Positions 1 through 11,802 of a DNA stretch of 64,000 bases are shown in pieces (position 1 is the stretch's first letter; every line of letters begins with the position of its first letter). The translations under genes and the position numbers were made by a program. Below the pieces are notes generated by a model. That model had not been told where the DNA came from, made no database searches, and saw only the letters and a program-made list of their open reading frames with translations. Origin of the DNA: Tricholomella constricta (taxonomy: Eukaryota; Basidiomycota; Agaricomycetes; Agaricales; Lyophyllaceae); assembly GCA_013368375.1 (NCBI GenBank), contig JAACJP010000005.1, positions 1,488,001 through 1,552,000 of the forward strand, written 5' to 3'.

Positions 1-342
1 ATCGAAGAATGCGGACCATATCTCCTTTGTATCCGACCTCCTAGCCCACGCACGAATAACTCATATATCATTCGCCTTTACCACCAAGGCACGAGGGAGG
101 TCGTCATCGCTGTCGACCCGCCTGTGAGCGTGTACAACGCACTCTATCCCGACTTCGGTGTTCGAACCATCCTGGGCATGTGCTGGTGGATTATCCTTGA
201 GGAATATTCATTTCTTGTTAAGTATGAAGGTCAGCTTGTTTGTCGTTGGGGTGGTGAGAGGGTAGTTCAACAGTTACCGTATGAGCGTGGTTCCCGCGCG
301 AGGATTGTAGATCAACTGGAAGACCTTGCGTCTCGGGATTAG
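1..342 (+). CDS. 3' end of an unidentified protein (partial)
   Basis: One frame is open from the first base to a TAG at 340-342, about 113 codons, so this is probably the last exon of a gene that starts outside the window. The peptide has a Trp-rich hydrophobic patch (GMCWWIILEE) and ends LEDLASRD. I recognise no domain. A chance open frame cannot be excluded. Confidence 0.35.
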   Translation: MEECGPYLLCIRPPSPRTNNSYIIRLYHQGTREVVIAVDPPVSVYNALYPDFGVRTILGMCWWIILEEYSFLVKYEGQLVCRWGGERVVQQLPYERGSRARIVDQLEDLASRD

Positions 343-1159
343 GTGCAACACGATGTATTCTAGTGATGTTTTCTTCATTATCAAATTCAAGGCGTACAGC
401 TTTCCCTGAACATACTGTGCCTGGCCTAGTACTCCCCACATCTACGAGAGACGCAATGTGCCACTTCCTATTCGGTGCCGATCGCTATGGCTGAAAGGCT
501 AGAGGAGTATTGTCGGCTTCGTTGTCTTATCGAGGGGACCGGGGTGAATCTGTGGGGTTTACAGTCAAATTCATATCGTGGTCGTCTTAATCTCTGTCTT
601 TGCATTTCCTGATGTAATTTTGATCAAGGGCTGCATCTCACTGAAACTTCAACGACCTGTGAAAAAAATGGCCTGGGTATGACTGACTCCGCCCCGATCA
701 ACGCAAAATGCAGTGTTGTGATGCAAATCAGCCGTGATGAATCTTCTTGTCAACTTTTGGTGACCTCGCTCTGTAATTATGATCTGGGAGGTTGTATATC
801 ACAGGTGCCTAAAGGACTTCGTCGTTTGATTCCAAGTCTTGATTTTCTCGCCTCATTGTTACCCACCTATGCTTTCTCTGGGATCAACGTCACTTGCAGG
901 ACCAGGCTATAGAATAGGCGCTTATCGACTGATTGATGGATCTCGCATCAATGACCACCTCACTGCCCGGTGCTGCCTGGCGACGTGTCCTTGTTTCAAC
1001 GCCATCATGTCGCATCGCTGGTTGCCTATATAAGGACCTGCGGATGGCAAACAAATCTTCGCCCGGTCGCCCCTCTATTGCTGGACAATCCCACCTTTCA
1101 AGTTGCAGGTCAACTAGCTTGTTCATACGCTACTTAACTCTTATCCTGCTTTTCTTGCT
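343..1159. other. intergenic region upstream of the lyase gene
   Basis: I see no convincing gene here. The short open frames are not supported by neighbouring exons. The last 130 bases hold a TATA-like box and should be the promoter and leader of the downstream gene. Confidence 0.5.
1027..1034 (+). promoter_or_regulatory. TATA-like box of the PL14-type lyase gene
   Basis: TATATAAG lies 126 bases before the ATG at 1160. The position would give a leader of about 90-100 bases, and no other gene lies between. No transcript data are available. Confidence 0.4.
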
Positions 1160-2225
1160 ATGTTGTTCTCCACGGTTCTTCTCTGCAGTTCATTCTCTAT
1201 CCTCTCGGCTTTGGCTGCGCCAATCCCGATGAGAAGACACCTGGCAAGGGCTCCAAGCGGCGGATGGCCGCAGTCCAACGAAGCCAATGGAGGCAATTTC
1301 GGTGTCACCGGCGGCTTCAACCAAAGGTTCCTTAAGACCATTGAAGGTCAACCCACGCTGGTCGGTAATTACCCGAAAGGCTCTTATGCGGGCTCCAAGG
1401 CTACGAAAGAGAACCAGTCCCCGCCGGGGATCGCAGGGTTCATTTTCTCCGCCTCTGGTGGACCAGATGTCGATATCGAAAGCGCCAAGGAAGTCAAGTT
1501 GACTTACCAGGTCAAATTCCCTGCCGACTTCGAGTGGGCATTAGGCGGTAAGATGCCTGGGTTATGTGAGTTTTTCTTTTTTTGTCACTGTGTGAAATTG
1601 GACTATCGGGACTCATTATGCACTACTTTTAGACGGAGGAAATAACGCCCAAACGGCCGGGCAATGCTCTGGTGGACGCCACAGGTGCGCTTTTTCATTA
1701 GCATGGTAACCACATTCCCTGATGGTGTTTTTCTATCAGCGATGAGTGTTGGTCAGCGCGTCTAATGTGGCGGGACAATGGCAAGGGAGAGCTTTATGCC
1801 TATCTCCCCACTGCCAACCAGAAGCTTCCTATTTGCAAAGGGAAGTGCGACGTCAAATATGGTGCTTCCATCGGCACTGGTAAATGGACGTACGCGCCCG
1901 GTCAATGGACTACGATCACTGAGCGCGTCAAGCTCAATGACGTCGAGAAAATGAACGGTGAAATCGAAATCTTGATCAATGGACAATCTCAGGTCAAAGT
2001 TGATGGATTGCAACTGAGAGGAGACAGCAACGGGCGGATTAGAGGCATCATGATGCATACCTTCTTTGGTGGCAGTACGTTGTATTTTCCATTTCCCGGG
2101 CATTGGTCTTGACCTCACTGTTTCCAGGTTCTAGCCCCAATTTTCAGTCACCAAAGAATCAGGAGGCATATTTCAGGGACTTCGCATTAGAAGTTACAGA
2201 GAAGCTTAATGGGAAGGCTGAGTGA
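1160..2225 (+). CDS. secreted polysaccharide lyase, PL14 / glucuronan-alginate lyase type
   Basis: Four exons (1160-1565, 1633-1684, 1740-2074, 2128-2225) join in frame across GT-AG introns. Residues 1-20 are a hydrophobic signal peptide (MLFSTVLLCSSF...) and a basic MRR follows. The body has the features I know from fungal PL14-like lyases: a GxxPGL segment after a Lys-Gly motif, paired cysteines (GQCSGG, DECWS, CKGKCD), an RLMWRDNGKGELYAY strand, a GKW..PGQWTTI strand and an IRGIMMHTFFGG strand near the end. Such proteins form a jelly-roll and cut acidic polysaccharides by beta-elimination outside the cell. At about 290 residues the length is normal for the family. The exact substrate (glucuronan, alginate-like or another uronic acid polymer) cannot be read from sequence. 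No disruption is seen. Confidence 0.8.
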
Positions 2226-2597
2226 AAGCGATCAGTACGCTGGACTGCGATGATCTCCATTCGAACCACGTTGCAACAAATGAAACAGCTGCGCTGGTTT
2301 AATGTGTTACCTCGAGTTCTGTTTTCGGAATAAAAGAGACTTAGAGAACATCTGGAATGACGGAGTGCCTTGGTGTTGCGCATGCGCCACCCAAACTATG
2401 AAGCACATCACCCCAACTACAATCGCCACCCATGTGCGCGTATAGACATAGCATGCATAGAAATATAAAACAAAATGCGAGCACAACTTGCTAGTCGCCT
2501 CGTACCTCGCCTTCCTCCTTCCCCGTCCTCGAGTTCCTCCTCCCTGGCATCCTGACCCGATGCAGGAATGATAGATACACCCACACCAAACCGAGAT
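2226..2597. other. convergent intergenic region
   Basis: This stretch lies between the 3' ends of the lyase gene and the eIF2-beta gene. It should hold both 3' UTRs. AT-rich runs such as aaatataaaacaaaa near 2460 could serve in polyadenylation. No gene is seen. Confidence 0.5.
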
Positions 2598-3955
2598 TTA
2601 GCCAGTTTTATTCTTACTACGCTTCCCGACCTGCGCCTGGAAGCCGCTCTTGATAGCGTTGACGGAGCGTCTCGAGCCGCACGACTCGCATGCCATGAAG
2701 AATATACGGTTCTCCTTCGTCAGGAGGGTGTCGGGCGATTTACACGTTTTGCACGTCACGTATTCAACTGTATAGCGGTGGGTTGGATGTGTCAGCCCAA
2801 TGCGTATGATAGAACAGAAATAACAGAGAGTGGGACGAGGAAGAAGGGACTCTACTCACCGATATACCGCCGAAGGACATTTTCGACCTGCTTTTGCTGG
2901 AAGCGGCCCTTGATGACGAGGCGCCCGGCGCCATCTACGCTTCCCGTGGTACCCATTTCGGAGAACAGGAATTGAATGACGTGTTCAGGCTACGTATGCG
3001 AAGGATTAGTAAGAGGTCCTTTTCATCGTGAAAGCGACCGGCAAACCTGGCGATGCATCTTCTTGCAAATATCGGTGACGTTAGCAAAGATAGATTTCTT
3101 GTTGCCTTCGCGATGAATGGAAGGGGGCGCGATAGTATAGCGTTTTTGAGAGGAGCTGGAGAGGAGTGAAGGATTGGCGGCGTGTAATGAGGCATAGAAG
3201 CGTGTGAGGAGCTGCACAGGAAATGAGTAATCGCATTTCAGTGAGTGAGGCTATGGAAGGTACCTCTGAATATGTGTAATCCCGGTCGCTCTTCAGCCAT
3301 GCCTCGTTACCAGCCTCTACACCGACGGGGGCATCGCCCTGGGCAAACGGATCATCACCCAAGTCCGCGTCGTCAAGATGATCGAGGTTAGGGTTGGGTT
3401 CGCCCTCGTCGTCATCATCATCTGCGTTCGACTTTGTCTTTGACTGGTTGAGCTCCTTCTCAAAGGCGTCGAGGTCGAATGCAGCCTTTTTCTTGCTCGA
3501 TTTCTTCTTCTTCTTGATATCAGAGAAGTCCAGGTCGTCGGAAGTGATCGCAGGTGCGCCACCCTCAGAAGGTGCTACAGTCGGTGTTGACGTGCCAGAG
3601 TCATCTCCCTGCCAGATGGAAATCAGAATGTGATGAGGGCCAGAGATGTGAGACCCACGAGATCCATTGGAATCTCCTTCTTCTTTTTCTTCTTCTTCAT
3701 GTCTCCAAACATGGCTTTGAAGTCCTCGTCCTCCTTCTTGTTCTCTGCACCTTCATCACCGGTCGATTTCATTAACTCATGTGCAGTCTTGGGGCCAAGA
3801 TCGACTGCATCTCCGTTGATGGTGGTGCTGTCGATGGTGTCTGGGGCGGGGGCAGTGGGGTCAGCGTCAGCACCAAGGGGATCCTCGGTGAAGGCGACCT
3901 GTTTCTTCTTTCTCTTCTTGAGGGAAGGGTCGAACAGCGGTTCCTCTGAAGCCAT
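2598..3955 (-). CDS. SUI3: translation initiation factor eIF2 subunit beta
   Basis: This is the beta subunit of the eIF2 GTPase complex, which delivers Met-tRNAi to the 40S ribosome. The start is ATG at 3955 ([18 protein letters not shown]). The N-terminal half has the three lysine blocks of eukaryotic eIF2-beta: RKKK near residue 14, a run of seven lysines near residue 90, and [10 protein letters not shown]. They are known binding sites for eIF5 and eIF2B-epsilon. Acidic linkers separate them. The C-terminal half has the core fold ([14 protein letters not shown]..., then [20 protein letters not shown]) and a C2-C2 zinc ribbon, CKTC...CESC, before the end (GKRSKNKTG). Several introns interrupt the gene. 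It starts 140 bp from the divergent ATP synthase gamma gene. Confidence 0.95.
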
Positions 3956-4095
3956 TGGAATGGATTAGATATGCGATTGAAATTGGTTGTCGCTTGCTGC
4001 CTCTGGCAAATTAAAACTCCGACGGCGTGGGAATGCTGCACGGAAAAGCCGAGTGTGCCCGACTAAAATCTGCTGTCCCCTCTCCAAACTCCTCG
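3956..4095. promoter_or_regulatory. 140-bp bidirectional promoter region
   Basis: Only 140 bases separate the start codons of eIF2-beta (minus) and ATP synthase gamma (plus). Both are housekeeping genes, so a shared promoter with overlapping 5' leaders is likely. I see no clear TATA box. Confidence 0.6.
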
Positions 4096-5293
4096 ATGTT
4101 TGCTCGTCGAACTCTCTACCGCGCCGTTGCCCAGCCGTCGCCGCTGGGCGCAGCCCCCAGCAATGCCCGCAACATGGCCACCCTGCGCGAGATTGAGCTG
4201 CGCCTCAAATCCGTGCGGAACATTCAGAAAATCACAAATGTGCGTCACGACCTATGTTGACGCGGACCAGCCGATTTATTGTGTTTCATTTGCAGTCTAT
4301 GAAGGTCGTTGCTTCGACAAAGCTGGCCAAGGCCCAGAGGGCTATGCAGGCCGGCAAGCAGTACGGTATTGCCAACGCCGGTACGCAGAGCACCCTCCAA
4401 AACACGGACATAACATAATTATATCATTTCCAGAGGTGTTCGCCCACACAGCGTCCGACAAACCCTCTGCTAACAGGCTTTTCGTTGTCATTTCCTCCGA
4501 CAAGGGTCTCTGTGGTGGTATCCACTCTTCCGTCACCAAGGCCACGCGCAAGGCGCTCAACAATGCCGAGGACTCTCCCCTCGCCACCACCTCGTCTGAA
4601 GCCTCCGCCCCGGTTGATCCTGATTCCCCCGTTATGGTCATTGGCGACAAGTCGAAGGCCCAGCTCATGCGTTCTGTCGGCGACAACCTTCGCCTCACCT
4701 TCAACCAGATCGGCAGGGATATTCCGACATTCTCTGATGCTGCAGGTGTGGCCGACCTCATTGTCAAGAGCGGCGTCAAGTACGACTCTATTGTCATCGT
4801 TTACAACAAATTTGTGTCTGCCATCTCGTACGAGGCTGCTGCCATGGAGATCAAGGGCGAGGAGGCACTGAAGGAGAGCAGTATGTATATGTACAATCTC
4901 CATCGTAAGTTACTTATTAATTGCTGTCACCCCCAGATGCATTCAAGACGTACGAGAACGAGGACGATGTCACCAAGGACCTGGCTGAATTCTCGCTCGC
5001 CAACGCTCTTTTTGCCGCTCTAACTGAAAGCCACGCCTGCGAGCAGAGCTCTCGGTGTGTTACATTCATTTCGCTTGCTACATTTCGCTCATGCCTCCTT
5101 AGTCGCAACGCCATGGACAATGCTTCCAAAAACGCCGGTGAGATGATTGGCACGCTCCAGATGCAGTACAACCGTGGTCGCCAAGCTGCCATCACGAACG
5201 AGCTTGTGGATATTATTACTGGTATGTCCTTCACGCCACATGCTTAACACATTCTGTGCTGACCATCGTTTCACAGGTGCGAGTGCGCTCTAG
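4096..5293 (+). CDS. ATP3: mitochondrial F1Fo ATP synthase subunit gamma
   Basis: This is the central rotor shaft of F1-ATPase. The start ATG at 4096 gives a short basic presequence ([13 protein letters not shown]). The signature N-terminal helix follows ([20 protein letters not shown], intron, [17 protein letters not shown]). The middle has the conserved SSDKGLCGG turn and the Rossmann-like part ([25 protein letters not shown]). The C-terminal helix, residues of which face the catalytic hexamer, is clear: [18 protein letters not shown], then [22 protein letters not shown] and a stop. Six or so short introns interrupt it. About 300 residues is normal for the family, and no break is seen. Confidence 0.95.
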
Positions 5294-6438
5294 ACGGGCT
5301 CAGCTACATACACAAAACTCTTGTAGATTTTACTTACCTCATCTTTGTCAACATCCGATGAACGAGTAAACACCCTCCAGCTTCAAACCGGGAATAGAGC
5401 CGGTGCATGCAACGATCGCGATGTTCCAATGGAGACGCCCATTTCATTACCTAGCAAAACATCGCCAATATCCAGGTATTTGCAACCCATGCCTCACCTC
5501 GTCCTCACGTATCCTATGGCAAGACATTGCCGATCACCATATTGTAGTTCCTTGACTGACGTCGGTTCTGTCTCGTCGTTTTTCCTCAGGGGACAGTCGA
5601 TTGCCGGACCTCTCATACTCGCTCTAACTATGTTCCCGTTTCAGATTCAGATCCATGTCGAGGAACCTGCTCGTCGTGGCCTAACATCGGCCAACAATCC
5701 TATATTCTGACTCTCAAAACAGCCGAAATCGACGCGGAATAACTTTTATCCGGTCACTGCGTAATAACCATTCGCAGTGGCTTTGCGCCACAAATTTTGA
5801 ATGATCGTGGGCAACGTGCTTGGGAAGGCCTCATCCTGTGACCTGGCACCCCTGCTGCCGCGGCATCGGCATCCCTCCAGGTGTGCGCGCTTTTCCAATT
5901 GGAGGTTGGAAGACTAACCTACCCTTACAGGCCCCGATTGTCAGACAAAACGTCTACGTCTGCGCTCCGTGCATACACTTTGCACCACTGCCCTGTGCAA
6001 ACCGTCCAGATTTCCATTCGTCTCCCAGCGGACGCCATCCAATAATGAAAAAATTGTATCCCAGAATCTAATTCGTTGTCCCATTGGCGTAATAAATCAC
6101 TGCACGTCCGACACACGCCATATTCGTTGTCTACATGTCAGGCCTGGGAGCCTGCCGTTCAAATGCGTCAACTGCGCCCTTGTTTATATACCCAACAGCC
6201 GATGCCGCAGGAACACTCCGCCGGCTGGAGTTAGTGCTTTCCCCTTTGGCATCAACCATCACGCCGTCAAACTCGTATATGGAGGTGTAGCTTAGTATAA
6301 CGTTGTTGCACATCTAATCGAGATGGATCACCCCGTGCGGCCTGCTATATAGGGTTCTGAGTGGTGGGACAGTTCTCAGGGCCTGGCTCTAGCTTCGCTG
6401 GTATCGGACTTCGCGAGAGCACGGGTGACTAACTGTTG
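5294..6438. other. intergenic region between ATP3 and the MFS gene
   Basis: It holds the ATP3 3' UTR and the promoter of the transporter. Open frames here are short, lack splice logic and resemble no family I know. A tRNA-like A-box near 6285 was examined and rejected. I see no gene. Confidence 0.5.
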
Positions 6439-8572
6439 ATGAACACCACGCTGGTACGTGTACTTCTCTAGATTGCCTTGCCAGCGAGGGCCTGTGGCCA
6501 CTAGCCGCTGACTGCCGTCGTACCCATAGGAGTCGACAACTGCCTCATTACGCGATGAACATGCACAATGCGACTCCGAGAAAGGCGGCGCTGTCGACAC
6601 CATCAGGCCACAATCCGATACCATACCAGAGCACCCGAAAGCTGACGGTGCAGACCAAGTGGGCGAATATCCTGAGGGCGGGCTGAGGGCGTGGTCGGTG
6701 CTACTGGGAGTGTAAGCCGTCGTACCGTCTGTTTGACGTATGGATGTGTGAACATGAATCTCAATGGGACTTCAATGCAGGTGGATTGTCCAGTTCTGCA
6801 CTTTTGGGTATGCCCATACGTCTTGTTCTGTTTATGGTCCCTTTCTGATCTTATACTCGATGCACCTGCAGTTATACCAATGCGTATGGTGTATACAACG
6901 GTCCGTGTTTGCAATCGCAGCGCAACGGCTGATGTCGGGCCTAACGCGAAGTAACCTTTAGACTTCTACGTTCGGGTGTACCTCGCCGAGAAATACACCT
7001 CGTCCCAGATAAGGCATGTTTCCTCCTCCACAGAGGGCGTGAGCACCCACTGACCTCGCGCCAGTTGGATAGGAAGTACACAACTATTGCTTGTCCTTTC
7101 TATCGGGCTGTTCTCTGGCCGCGCTTTCGACACAGGTTACTTGTGCGTGAAGGGTCGTCCTTTATCTGAGGCTCTCACGCGACACATTTATACAGTTACC
7201 ATCTCATGATCGGCGGCTCTCTTCTGTTCGTGTTCTGTATCTTCATGGTTTCACTTTCCCAGCCGGGCCAGTACTATCAGGTCCGTCGCCACACCTGTGC
7301 GTCTATGTTCGCTGAAGGAACATTCAACAAGTTATTCCTGGCACAAGGATTAGGTATCGGCACTGCTGTTGGCATCACCTATGTCCCCGGCGTTAGTATT
7401 CTATCCCATTATTTCCACCGTCGTCGTGCTCTCGCAATGGGGATCGCAGTCTCGGTATGCACCAGTCCACCCCGCTCAGTTAGATTGGCTAAACATCTGA
7501 ACGATCCAGGGTTCTGGAGTAGGAGGTGCGATACATCCCATCATACTCAACCAACTTTTTCATGGACCCGTGGGCTTCCACAACGGTGTTCGGGCGAGCG
7601 GGGGACTCGTCGGTGGCCTGCTGATTATTGCAATTCTGCTTATGAAACCACGCCTCCCACCTACCTCAAGGAAGCTCGGGAGCACGCTTGAGGACCTGCG
7701 GATCTTCCTAAGGGATCCCCCGTATGTCATCATGGTCGTTGGGTGAGGGCCCTTGTTCCTGCTAAGCACAAACTCTTGCTCATAACAGGAATGTCGGATA
7801 TAGAACGGTTCTTGTCTTTGCGGGTCTTTACTTCCCCATATTCTTCCTCCAGCTTAATGCAATCAAGAATGGGATCGATCCCAGCCTCGCATTCTATACA
7901 GTCAGTCTTTTCCTGCTCTCTGTCGGAAATAGGTTGATTGGGCCGACTTGGACGTACATCAGCTTGTTATCCTGAACGGAGCGAGTACAGTGGGCCGCGT
8001 CTTACCGAATCTCCTGGTAGCACGGCTGGGCGTGTTTAATGTGATGGTACCCAGCGTGTTCATAAGCGGTGTGCTTGTGTTCTGCATCCTCGGGCTCAAG
8101 AATGCTGCGGGAACAATTGTTTTCGCTGTTCTCTATGGGTTCTTCTCGGGTGCATGTGTGTTACACGTTCTCTCTTTGAACTCCGTGGACCGTGTGATGA
8201 ATCATGCTTCATCAGATGCTAGTCTCCTCAGTCCTATGATCGCGTCCCTCGCCAAAAAGGATACAGAGATCGGTGCACGGTTGGGTATCTGCTTCACATT
8301 TACGGGTGCGCTCGCTCAAAACCCAAATCTTTTCTTGGCACTGACTATTAAGAGCAGGTTTAGGTGGCCTCGTCGGTGCGTTGAGATTACAGGATCCTGC
8401 TGCTCGCTCTGATATGTCCCTAGGAACGCCCATTGCCGGTGCATTACTTTCAAAAGATTTCGTTTGGTGGAGGCCAAGCCTATTCGCGGCTATCTGTGTT
8501 CTGACCGGGGCCCTGTGTTTCTCCCTAACAAGGATGTTGGTTGCGCGGCGGAAAGAAACATCATGGCTATGA
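6439..8572 (+). CDS. MFS transporter of the monocarboxylate (MCT/Mch) type
   Basis: A plasma-membrane or organellar carrier with about 12 helices. I assemble it from ATG 6439 (MNTTL, then an exon from 6530) through PEGGLRAWSVLLG, the fungal form of the MCT signature [D/E]GGxxAW, then QFCTFGYTNAYGVYND, FYVRVYL, SWIGSTQLLLVLSIGLFSGR and FYHLMIGGSLLFVF. Later exons give LAQGLGIGTAVGITYVPGV, YFHRRRALAMGIAVS (a basic cytoplasmic loop), LPNLLVARLG, GACVSLLSPMIASL and a C-terminal GLGGLVGTPIAGALL...WWRPSLFAAICVLTGA. The phases of all joins agree. The intron at 7014-7064 has a GC donor (AAG/GCATGT). Substrates in this family are monocarboxylates or related small acids and steroids. The real one is unknown. 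Several introns near 7300-7900 were placed by eye. Confidence 0.85.
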
Positions 8573-9081
8573 TGTCGTTTGGCGGAGTATGGGCGCTCCC
8601 AAGCTATAAAATGTAAACAATCCACTATTTTGGTCTGTACGTTACGAATTTTGTACCATATTTCTAATGAACTAAAGGCTTGAGCTAAATTGGATAGAAT
8701 CTAACGATCTGACGCTGCGGCCTCGTCATCGAGCCAACACCAGCGTGGTTCGACCCGAAAGCGTAGCCCACCGGTCGGGCCGATTGTCTCCATTGAACGG
8801 GGAAAGCTAGTCCCTGCATGCAATTGTGTTGAAATGACGGTGTGGCGAAAATATGGAAGGTATGGGCGACAAGAGACAGCATCAAGTGATGAGGGTTGGA
8901 AGGATGTGGGCCGTGTGACTCGTCGCAATCGTTCGCACAGTCGAAAATCGGATATCGAGGGAATCGCAAGCGGTCGGGGTTCAGGGCCTTGTACTCTAGT
9001 CTGAATCCTGAAGATGAGTGGCGCGGGCCCCCTTTGCCCGACATTTGACGAGGCAAATCCTAAATGTCCCTTGCCCTTCCC

Positions 9082-9105
9082 TATAAAAATTCCTATAAAA
9101 ATTCC
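9082..9105 (+). repeat. perfect tandem duplication of a 12-bp TATA-like unit
   Basis: TATAAAAATTCC occurs twice, back to back, without mismatch. Each copy contains TATAAAAA. It could be a doubled core promoter element, but no gene start follows closely on the plus strand. Confidence 0.7.
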
Positions 9106-9930
9106 AGCTACTGGATAGACGATGGAAGACGAGTGAAGTGCATCAGTAGGAGTGAACGAGCACGATGATGTGCAACAATTGCAAGGGTCTCCTGATTGTT
9201 TCCGCTGTTATGCGAGCAAAAATCGTTCGACGGCATCTAAACGTGGTTAGACATAATAGTGCGCCCTGGCCAAGCTTCAAAAACTCGCAGGGCATATGAC
9301 ATGGCGACAATATGTCATCTCGTTTGGAGTGATAGAATTGACGATAATTGGGTTGATCTCTAAATGATGGACTCCGGGCGGCTCGGAGTTCACGGACAGC
9401 GACAGGGAGAAATACCGTGATGATCTGTTCTGCCGCCAGGACAGAGGCTTAGAGTGATAGACCTCGAGAAGTTGGAGATTAAGCGATTACGAACGGCGCC
9501 GGAAGCAGATAATATTAATCGGTCCATTTGTAAGCCCGTCAGAATGTGCAAATCCAAAACTGCATGACCACAATCGTGTTCTGGAGAGTTATGAACAACT
9601 GAAGGATGGCCAAATAAAGTATGTTAGTTGTATTGTAGGCATGGTCCATTTTCCGAGATTGTTATGATGTAATTTCAGGCAAACACAACTTTATCATGCA
9701 GATGTAGACTTACATGGAGTATTCGGCGGTTCATCGTCACTATTCTAAACAATTACAGGCCCAACAACAGTGACAAGCCGAACCCCTCAACATGTTAGAA
9801 TAACTTGACAGTAAACTCAATGTTTGCACGCAGTTCGGCGGTCAATCGACTGAAGGGAGTCAACGGAATTATGTCCCAAGATAAGTAAAGTCGGTAAAAC
9901 CACGAGTCTCGATGTAGGTAGCATGCGGGC

Positions 9931-9957
9931 ACTATGCGTCGTTCAACGACGCATAGT
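9931..9957. repeat. perfect 13-bp inverted repeat with 1-base spacer
   Basis: ACTATGCGTCGTT and its exact reverse complement are separated by a single C at 9944. On DNA this is a cruciform or a dyad binding site. On RNA the loop would be strained, so a protein-binding dyad is more natural than a hairpin. A TATA-like tataaaac follows at 9963. Confidence 0.85.
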
Positions 9958-10031
9958 ATGGAGTATAAAACATGGGGGAACAAGTATCCATACATTACTC
10001 CACGGAATGGGAGTGGTGGCGTTGCCATCAT

Positions 10032-10063
10032 AAAGTTCGGGGCTTGCGATCAAAAGTTCGGGG
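10032..10063 (+). repeat. direct repeat of AAAGTTCGGGG at 21-bp spacing
   Basis: Two identical 11-mers start at 10032 and 10053. The 21-bp period is two helical turns, so both would face the same side of DNA, as expected for paired transcription factor sites. They lie about 75 bp after the 13-bp dyad. Confidence 0.6.
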
Positions 10064-11802
10064 AGGGTCCGCTGCGCGAGTGTGCGCGTCGAGGATATAT
10101 ATTCCATACGAGTTCCGAAGCAAACTTTTTATGCAGTCGAAGCTGTCTTAACCCATAGATAGCCCAGAATCTTCAACAACCCATATATTTCGGCTTCCAA
10201 GGAAGGCTTTGGGCCAAGACAGGCTTTGACCATAGTAAATGATGTCCTCGATTACGAATGTCATGACAGTCCAGATATCTGCCTTCAAAGCCTTCAGTAA
10301 ATTGCCATGGAGCATCCGTGTAAAATCCTCTTGTCGAAAATAGTCGAACGACATCTTATTACATGCAACGCGACCATCGAACGAGCATGATTTGCCCTGG
10401 TCTCAAAAAAGGAAAGAATGTCCTGAGGACGTGACGGGGTGAGCATGAGTGCGAACTGGTCATAGAGGAGACGTGTGATGATTTGACGCCAAATGGTGCA
10501 AATGACGTCGTATTGCGACGTATAAAACAAAAGCTTTTCATACCTCCTGAGTGTCTGAACGTCGGTTGATTTTTGAGTCACCTATGTTATATATCGAGAG
10601 ATGGTCGAAATTTCGAGCTTGAGGCTAGCACCTTGACTGTCAAATTTGGGTGTTCACGAGGTGCAGTTGCATTCCCATAGTTCGCAGAGATCATGGATTA
10701 TTGAACATAAGTCCGGCTCCCCCATCATGCCGGACTTAGAATCGATGGCCCATTGGTCCCGTCTTCTTTCCGTGTCTTGCACGTCCCAGCCTGTCCCAGT
10801 TGGACTCATGGAATGCCTGCGCTCATGAATGAAAATGGTGTTAAAGACTTACGATCGATTTAGACACATTGCCCCTACCGTTGATTGCCTTGCGAAGCAG
10901 CGGCGACATCGCGATGACAATAAAACATTTGCTCACGCATCTAGTATCTGCGACAGTGATGTATGGGTGCTCATGTGGTCGCACTGTTGAACACCACTTC
11001 ACTCCGCAGAATGAATCCCACAAGGCGCCGGAATGGTTTCGAATTGGCCTTTGGGCCGTATGAGGGTTCCCTTGATGGACATGTGCTCTGGAAGAAAACC
11101 TGTATATCCGATTAAATAATGGTCCGCTACCTGGTTGGCTGGCTGCTTGGGCCCAACGACCATGAATCTTTAACATTGCACCATGGGAGACATAAGCCAA
11201 AGAACCCAGATCCGGGTCATATGACTGAACACCTTAAGATCCTCTGCTTTTCCGGGGTCACGGTGAGAAAACGCATGCCATGGCAATGACTGAAGTCATC
11301 TCACTGACACTGTTGAGGTCCACTAGGAAACTGACACGACAGTCTAAAGATGTCATAAGCGGGTGCCCAGAGTAGCGACAGTGCATCCAAAGAGATCAGC
11401 AGACGCGGAAATTGTGCTATCTGGAGAAGTCGGTATACAAGCACAAGAGGTGGTTCCCGGATCAGGAACAATTTCGGGCGATGCAACAATCATGATAAGA
11501 AATGCAGTGAAGGCGGCTATGCAAGGAGCGCAGAGCCATGTAAGAGTCCAAAGCCAACCCAAAGCCAGCCCAAAGACAGGCTGAGTATACTAGTTATGGA
11601 AACGGGTAGTTTCGACTTCAGCAACGTGGAAATACTTAATGGCAAGTCGGCGTCAAAAGCGAAGATGACGAGGGCAGGTTTCATTTAGTTCGGTAATTGC
11701 CGAAAGCTGTATTTAGTATTACCAGTGTGTTGTTTCCCACCGACCACGACCACGACCAGCCCGTCCTCGCTGTTGTTCGCAGTCTTGTCGCCGTCGCTCA
11801 CG

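Larger units (their letters stand above)
8573..11724. other. 3.1-kb gene-poor region
   Basis: No complete gene is recognisable. On the minus strand, 10148-10581 and 11301-11562 hold frames that read like decayed membrane or enzyme fragments, for example a hydrophobic LTWLCAPCIAAFTAFLIMIV near 11520. I cannot connect them into one gene or name them. Two TATA-like repeats (9082), a perfect hairpin (9931) and a spaced repeat (10032) are listed separately. The stretch may be an old insertion or a locus whose genes have decayed. Confidence 0.4.

Noticed and set aside
4100..5023. 307-codon open frame overlapping the ATP synthase gamma gene
   Set aside because: It uses the wrong frame in the first exon and reads through introns. 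The spliced gamma-subunit model from 4096 explains the conserved parts.
6278..6335. tRNA-like sequence with an A-box (TAGCTTAGTATAACG) and a small hairpin CATCT/AGATG
   Set aside because: No acceptor stem of seven pairs, no proper anticodon arm, and the T-loop region does not fit TTCRANY. At most a tRNA-like fragment.
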